Shown here: piece after piece, positions 59,367-64,000 of the stretch
Layout: each line of letters starts with the position of its first letter
Numbering within the stretch: the first letter of the stretch is position 1
Source: Candidatus Leptovillus affinis
GTDB taxonomy: Bacteria > Chloroflexota > Anaerolineae > Promineifilales > Promineifilaceae
Direction: 5' to 3'
Assembly: GCA_016705235.1 (NCBI GenBank)
Contig: JADIYP010000002.1
Location: forward strand, 744,001 to 808,000
Length of the DNA: 64,000 nucleotides
The notes under the pieces: generated by a model
Databases searched by the model: none
Seen by the model: only the letters and a program-made list of their open reading frames with translations
What the model was told of the DNA's origin: nothing
Translations under genes and position numbers: made by a program

Positions 59367-60818
59367 TTACGCGCTGCTGTTTTCCCATTCGGCCGTGCGA
59401 TTTTGCAGCCGCCGCAGGGTGCGCCATTCAGCGGCTAGCGGGGTAAAGCCCAACTGCCGCACCAACTGCCGCGCCGCCAAACCGACCACGGCCGTAAATG
59501 TCGGGTACGCCAATTCCAGTTCGGCCAGTTCCAGGACATGCATCCCGGAAGCCATGCCCGCGGCCACAATTTGCACCACTTCTACGGCCTGCTCGCCCAC
59601 AACATGCGCCCCGACAATCTGGCCGGATTCACGGTTGACGATGAGCTTGCAAAAACCTTCGGCACGGCCGTCGATCACCGCTCGATCGAGATCGCTGTAG
59701 GGCACGGCGGCGATGGCGCAGCCGCCCTGCGCCAGGGCCTCCGCTTCCGTCAGTCCGACGCTGCCATACTCCGGGTCGGTAAACCCGCCGTGGGGGACTA
59801 CGTGGTGGCGGAATGTTTTTTCGCTGCCCAGCAGAGCATTTTCCACGGCCAGGCGCGCTTCGGAAGAGGCGCTTTGCACCAGCATCATACGGCCGTTTAC
59901 ATCCCCGGCGGCGTAGATGCGCGGATTGCTGGTGCGCAAGGTATCATCGACAACCACATAGCTGCGTTCGGTTTGCACACCGGCGGCGTCCAGGTTTAGC
60001 TGTTCCACATTGCCCACCCAGCCGACAGCCAGAATAACTTGTTCAACATCCAGCGCGTGGGAACGGCCGTCTTGTGCGTATACCAGCCGCAGCCCATCGG
60101 CCAGTTTCTCAATGCGGTCAAGACCGCTGATGCCCGTGATGATCGAGATGCCGCGTTCCTGGAAAACGTGATGGACGGTTTGGGAAACGGCCGTGTCTTC
60201 CGCCGGTAAAATTCGCGGCGACAGGTCTAACAGGGTCACTTGCGCCCCAAAGGAAGCCAGGATTGAGGTCAACTGGCAGCCGGTAGCCGCCGCGCCTACA
60301 ACTGCCACCGAGCGGGGCAGGCGTTTCAACGACCAGACGTCGCTGTGAGTGAGGGCGTATTCGCCGCCAGGGAAGTTGAGCCGCCGTGCATGGCCGCCAA
60401 CGCAAAGGACGAAGGTTTCAGCCGTCAGACGGTGGCCGTTTTCCAGCACAATGGTTTGTTCATCAAGGAAACGGGCCGCGCCGGCATTGGCGGTGAGCGC
60501 CACGCCAGCCTGCCGCAAATGGTCGAGCAATTGTTTCTTTTCGTGCAGGCGAAAGACGGTTTGTTGCGTGCGGACCAGCAAGGCGGGTAAATCGAGGGTT
60601 GGTTTGTCGCCTATCAAGCCGTAGTCGCTGAATTGTTCGGCGTCGCGCACCAGGCGGGCTGCTTTGGCCAAGACACGAGTGGGCACACAGCCGTCATTGG
60701 TACAGGTGCCGCCCATGCGGTCCCGCTCGATGAGGATGACGGAAGCGCCTAATTCTCTGGCACGTAAAGCGGCCGTTACACCCGCCGGGCCGCCGCCAAT
60801 CACAATCATATCACGCAT
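59367..60818 (-). CDS. Pyridine-nucleotide-disulfide oxidoreductase (Lpd/MerA-like)
   Basis: A 483-residue FAD enzyme: IGGGPAGVTAALRARELGAS (FAD), redox-active CTNDGC (at about residues 39-44), SVAVVGAAATGCQLTSILAS (NAD), YAAGDVNGRMMLVQSASSEA. The C-terminal interface has LELAYPTFTAVVGLAARQL where dihydrolipoamide dehydrogenases have HAHPT, so the catalytic His is replaced by Tyr. Hence it is unlikely to be a true Lpd; a soluble transhydrogenase, mercuric-reductase-like or other flavin-disulfide enzyme is possible. The CGGAGG site precedes the ATG. Confidence 0.88.
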   Translation of the reverse strand: MRDMIVIGGGPAGVTAALRARELGASVILIERDRMGGTCTNDGCVPTRVLAKAARLVRDAEQFSDYGLIGDKPTLDLPALLVRTQQTVFRLHEKKQLLDHLRQAGVALTANAGAARFLDEQTIVLENGHRLTAETFVLCVGGHARRLNFPGGEYALTHSDVWSLKRLPRSVAVVGAAATGCQLTSILASFGAQVTLLDLSPRILPAEDTAVSQTVHHVFQERGISIITGISGLDRIEKLADGLRLVYAQDGRSHALDVEQVILAVGWVGNVEQLNLDAAGVQTERSYVVVDDTLRTSNPRIYAAGDVNGRMMLVQSASSEARLAVENALLGSEKTFRHHVVPHGGFTDPEYGSVGLTEAEALAQGGCAIAAVPYSDLDRAVIDGRAEGFCKLIVNRESGQIVGAHVVGEQAVEVVQIVAAGMASGMHVLELAELELAYPTFTAVVGLAARQLVRQLGFTPLAAEWRTLRRLQNRTAEWENSSA

Positions 60819-60901
60819 GATTTGCCTCCGAATTCTGTAGTTTGGGATTGCTAGACCACATTATAGAGCAAATACGGAGGGATAGTTGCCGCGTTGGATT
60901 G

Positions 60902-62108
60902 TTACTCATGACCAGGTCGGAAAGAAGTGCGAACTGCGGGTGGTGTTGGTTTGAGCCAGATGCTTGCTTGTTCCGGCTGCATCGTCTCTTGCACCACACG
61001 CAGCAGTTCCGCTTGCAAGGCTGCCATGTCCGTTTCATCCCGCGCCGTTTGCGCGAATTGCGCCAGCACTTGCTGAGCATCATACTTTTTGCGGAAGAAG
61101 CGGCGGTCAATCACCGCTTGCACCCGTTGCCGCAAAGGCGCAAACAGGGCCGCAATAACCAGGGTGGAAATAACAATGATCAGGGGGATTGCTCGCCTGT
61201 GCCTGAACACACACTGTTGCAACAAAATCACTGTGCCAAAATAAACCAGTGCCAAAAATCCAGTCAGCACCGTATAAACCAATGTCTTGCGAATGACGAC
61301 ATTGATGTCGTACAAGCGGTAGCGTAAGATGGCAATGGCAATAGCAATTGGCAGCAGCAAAATCGCAAAATTGCGAATACGACTCAACCAATACGTATTG
61401 AATACTAAGTTAATGGCATAGACCGCAAAAAATAAAGCGGACGCAAACAACAGCCACTTAATTTGCTCTCGTTCCACTCTTTGGGCACGACGGTAACGCA
61501 CAAACAAAGAGACAACACACAAAGCGGCAAAAGAAATCAGTAGAATGAACCATAGACCGCCAGGAAAGGCGGCGTCTGTCAGGAATCCGATGGGATTTGG
61601 CACGGTCCAGGTTCCATTGGGATTAAGAAAATCTGCCATAAAGGCGGTGAACAGGATGAAAAACAAACATAATCCCAGCCCGAGGCCAACCAGCCAACGC
61701 CAGCGTGGTGAAAGCAGCTTGCCAGTAGGGAAAAACAAAGGAATAAAGAGGATAGGGAAGATGTACCATAGCCAAAGCCAGCCCCAAATCCAAAGACTAA
61801 CCATGCTCACCGGTGAAAGATCAGTGGGTGCCTGGGTCAGATTGTTAAAATAGGTGTCCAGCGGGGCGACAAAAACCAGGGCGGCTTCAATCATCAACAG
61901 CCAGCCCACTGTGTTGCGCGGTTGGTGTGAGAGAATCAACGCTCCCGTCACGCCAAAGACAACAAATATAACGAACGCCGTTACCGATTCTACTAATTTG
62001 AGAGCAGTATCGTTTAGTGCAGAGCTCAAAGAAGGCATTGATAACGGATGCCAGAATCACCAGCCCGCACAAAATCCAGACCAGTCGCGCCACGGTTTTA
62101 GCACTCAT
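60902..62108 (-). CDS. Polytopic membrane sensor-like protein (frameshifted)
   Basis: About 402 residues, paralogue of the neighbouring upstream gene. Starts at ATG 62108 (MSAKTVARLVWILCG), overlapping the upstream stop (ATGA), then loses frame at the AAA run 62028-62030 (T3 in the coding strand); with one base fewer it runs on as AFLSSALNDTALKLVESVTA. Contains about eight helices and the cytoplasmic tail LRQRVQAVIDRRFFRKKYDA, ETDMAALQAELLRVVQETMQ. In related Chloroflexota proteins this tail precedes a kinase or GAF domain; here nothing follows. Confidence 0.82.
62028..62030. other. Probable one-base insertion in membrane sensor gene
   Basis: AAA run where AA restores a continuous reading frame with the paralogue. 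See the gene entry. Confidence 0.6.
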
Positions 62109-63313
62109 TGTTTCACCTCTTTCAACCAAATTGTCACTTTTTCCGGCTGCATCGTTTCCTGCACCACGCGCAGCAGTTCCGCTTGCAAGGCTGCCATGTC
62201 CGTTTCATCCCGCGCCGTTTGCGCGAACTGCGCCAGCACCTGCTGCGCATCATACTTTTTGCGGAAGAAGCGGCGGTCGATGAACGCCTGCACCCGCTGC
62301 CGTAAGGGAGCAAACAGCGCCGCGATGACCAGCGTCGAAAAGACAATGATCAGCGGCGATTGCTCGCCTGTGGCTTGCCCTACTAAGCTTTGCAGCAGAA
62401 TAATGGTGCCGAAATAGACGAGAGCGAGAACGGCCGTTAACACAGTGTAAACGGCCGTTTTCCGAATAATCACATTAATGTCAAACAGTTGGTAGCGTAG
62501 AATGGCAATCGCAATAGCCACGGGAAAGGCCAGAATGGAAAGCGTAAATATTAAATTTACCCAGCCGTCCATGGCACTGGATTCCTGAGTGCCGTTGAAA
62601 AAAAAAGGCGCATAAACAAGAATGAATACAGCGCCCACATAAAGCAGCCATTTAATTTGCTGGCGTTCTACCATGTGGGCGTGCCGATAGCGGCTTAACA
62701 AAGAAACCACACTGGCCGAAAGAACCGTTAATAACCCCACACCCCAGATAATCAGAAAAGGCCCTTCAAACCAGGCCAGCGGAATAAACCCAATCGGATT
62801 GGGTAATGTCCAATCGTAATTGGTGGGACTGTAGGGGTCAACGAAAAGCGTTACGGTAATGAAAAACAGCCACATGCCCATGGCCAGCCAGTTGACCCAG
62901 TTCCACCTGGGAGAAGGAGGAAGACCGGTAGGAAAGTGCAGCGGGATGAGGAAGATGGCGAAAATGATGGGTATCCACGACCAGCCATCGAACCAGATTA
63001 ACAGGAAAACGCCCAGGGTGAGACGGGGTGGCGGGGCAGCTAGAGAATAGAGGTTTGGGAGGGCTGTCACCAGTGCGGGTAACATGAGCAGCCAGCCAAC
63101 GCGGTTTCGTGGCTGATGGGCAATGATCAGCGCCGCCAATGTCGAAAAGAGAACAGGCAGCGCCCAGTTCCAGCCTACAGCCTCTACCAGACCAGCCAGT
63201 GTGAAAAGCCCATTTTGCGATAACAGCCAATGAATCAAAGTAGCTGACGCAACCAGCACACAAAAGAGGCATAACAGCCAGGCAAGCAGGACACTTCGTT
63301 TTAGATGGTTCAC
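62105..63313 (-). CDS. Polytopic membrane sensor-like protein
   Basis: A 402-residue protein with about eight membrane helices (LAWLLCLFCVLVASATLIHW and others) and the same cytoplasmic tail (PLRQRVQAFIDRRFFRKKYD, QETMQPEKVTIWLKEV) as the next gene; the tails are nearly identical, the membrane parts diverge, so the duplication is old but the ends may be homogenised. GTG start, overlapping the methyltransferase stop. The gene after it overlaps by four bases. Confidence 0.85.
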   Translation of the reverse strand: MNHLKRSVLLAWLLCLFCVLVASATLIHWLLSQNGLFTLAGLVEAVGWNWALPVLFSTLAALIIAHQPRNRVGWLLMLPALVTALPNLYSLAAPPPRLTLGVFLLIWFDGWSWIPIIFAIFLIPLHFPTGLPPSPRWNWVNWLAMGMWLFFITVTLFVDPYSPTNYDWTLPNPIGFIPLAWFEGPFLIIWGVGLLTVLSASVVSLLSRYRHAHMVERQQIKWLLYVGAVFILVYAPFFFNGTQESSAMDGWVNLIFTLSILAFPVAIAIAILRYQLFDINVIIRKTAVYTVLTAVLALVYFGTIILLQSLVGQATGEQSPLIIVFSTLVIAALFAPLRQRVQAFIDRRFFRKKYDAQQVLAQFAQTARDETDMAALQAELLRVVQETMQPEKVTIWLKEVKQ

Positions 63314-64000
63314 GGCCGTTTTCCCAACACAATAAAGCTCGTTTCATCTTCAGCGGCGGCATCAAACGTAAAATCCGCGTGAGCCTGCACCGCCTCAAAC
63401 CCAGTCGCCTGCAACAAAGCCAGCGCTTCCTCGACGGTGTACCAGGTCAGGTAAGGCGTCGCCGCAAACGAGTAGGATTCCACAATGTCACCATTTTGGA
63501 TGATTTCGTAGCGATCCTCCGTGTTTTGCAGGCGGTTAGGCACATCATAGCTGCAACGGAACCAGCGCCGGATGGTCGCGCCATCGCTGGGACGAATCGC
63601 TTCCTGGTCGATTTCCCAGGGTATCTCATCTTCCGGTTCAAACACCCGCAGCGACATCGCCAGCAAGCCGCCGGGGTTGAGATGGTCATAAAAGCGGTGC
63701 AGCGCCTGCTGTGCCTCGTCTCGATTTGTCAGATGCTGGAAAGAAGAGGAAGGCACGATAATGGTTTGGTAACGGCGCGGCAGGGCCAAGGCTTGCATCG
63801 TTTGCACCGTCAAGTTGGGCTGCACGCCCATCGCCTCTGCCTTCTGGCGGCAAATGGCGATCATATCGGCGGCATAATCAACGCCATCGATGTCGATGCC
63901 TTCGCCCAGGTAATCAAACAGCAATCGCCCCGTGCCGCAAGCGACATCGAGCGCCGGTTGACCGCTCTCTTGAATGAGCTTGAGAAAGTAGGGACGACTC
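63310..64000 (-). CDS. Class I SAM-dependent methyltransferase (partial)
   Basis: Cut by the window edge; about 229 codons are visible from SRPYFLKLIQESG to the end at 63310. Motif I is LDVACGTGRLL, followed by GVDYAADMIAICRQKA, and later YQTIIVPSSSFQHLTNRDEA, GGLLAMSLRVF and TPYLTWYTVEEALALLQATG. Substrate cannot be read. Four-base GTGA overlap with the downstream sensor gene, so transcribed together. Confidence 0.88.
   Translation of the reverse strand, partial: SRPYFLKLIQESGQPALDVACGTGRLLFDYLGEGIDIDGVDYAADMIAICRQKAEAMGVQPNLTVQTMQALALPRRYQTIIVPSSSFQHLTNRDEAQQALHRFYDHLNPGGLLAMSLRVFEPEDEIPWEIDQEAIRPSDGATIRRWFRCSYDVPNRLQNTEDRYEIIQNGDIVESYSFAATPYLTWYTVEEALALLQATGFEAVQAHADFTFDAAAEDETSFIVLGKRP

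Noticed and set aside
1..64000. CRISPR array among the many repeats
   Set aside because: All arrays are head-to-tail short words, 93-bp or 17-bp units without unique spacers.

Overview
This 64 kb window looks like chromosome from a free-living, respiratory member of the Chloroflexota (Anaerolineae-like; an inference from gene content and protein style, not proven). Genes are dense and mostly on the minus strand, GC is roughly 58-60 %, and there are no tRNAs, rRNAs, CRISPR arrays or intact transposases. Three sequence habits stand out: the palindrome ACGGCCGT occurs about 125 times by hand count; short tandem words, mostly of 7 bases, sit between genes and even in frame inside genes; and several genes carry single-base frameshifts, mostly at short homopolymers.

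Layout. 0-2.4 kb: octaheme HAO-like cytochrome c and a membrane partner. 2.5-11.2 kb: Crp/Fnr regulator, universal stress proteins, a Lon-family protease, APS kinase, a two-component pair, a CBS protein and a receiver lacking its phospho-acceptor. 11.3-25 kb: purine cluster purM, purD, purF, purK, purE, purC and a four-part purS-purS-purL-purQ fusion (purN lies at 30 kb), interrupted by a solute-binding/VWA protein and a lipoprotein. 25-33 kb: CoA-transferase, alanine dehydrogenase, CBS protein, DsbA-VKOR disulfide pair, purN and a two-gene SppA-type peptidase. 32.7-34.9 kb: TPP riboswitch, terminator, 93-bp tandem repeat, thiamine pyrophosphokinase and a thiamine-type binding lipoprotein. 35-41 kb: RibD-like reductase, SRAP protein, second Crp/Fnr, DUF3307-like membrane protein, CapA-like protein and a hypothetical. 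41.9-49.8 kb: a sulfur respiration/transport island. 50-53 kb: Rieske, multihaem cytochrome c and cytochrome b module. 53-56 kb: MITE-like element, gene remnant, flavin monooxygenase and VOC-family protein. 56-64 kb: STAS/STAS/SpoIIE signalling operon, disulfide oxidoreductase, two paralogous membrane sensors and a methyltransferase cut by the window edge.

The most exciting item is in the sulfur island: an ArsR regulator, trihaem cytochrome, split YeeE/YedE transporter, molybdopterin oxidoreductase, four-cluster ferredoxin and NrfD subunit lie on one strand. In the second transporter half the conserved Cys of the GYCPGT motif is encoded by an in-frame TGA, followed at the right distance by a hairpin with a GGUC loop, as expected for a bacterial SECIS. 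This is a candidate selenoprotein sulfur transporter.

The respiratory genes (HAO-like cytochrome, bc-type module, Mo/FeS/NrfD complex) and two Crp/Fnr regulators suggest a flexible electron-transport lifestyle with nitrogen and sulfur compounds. The isolated homopolymer frameshifts are most simply explained by sequencing error in a draft or metagenome assembly, but each could be real.
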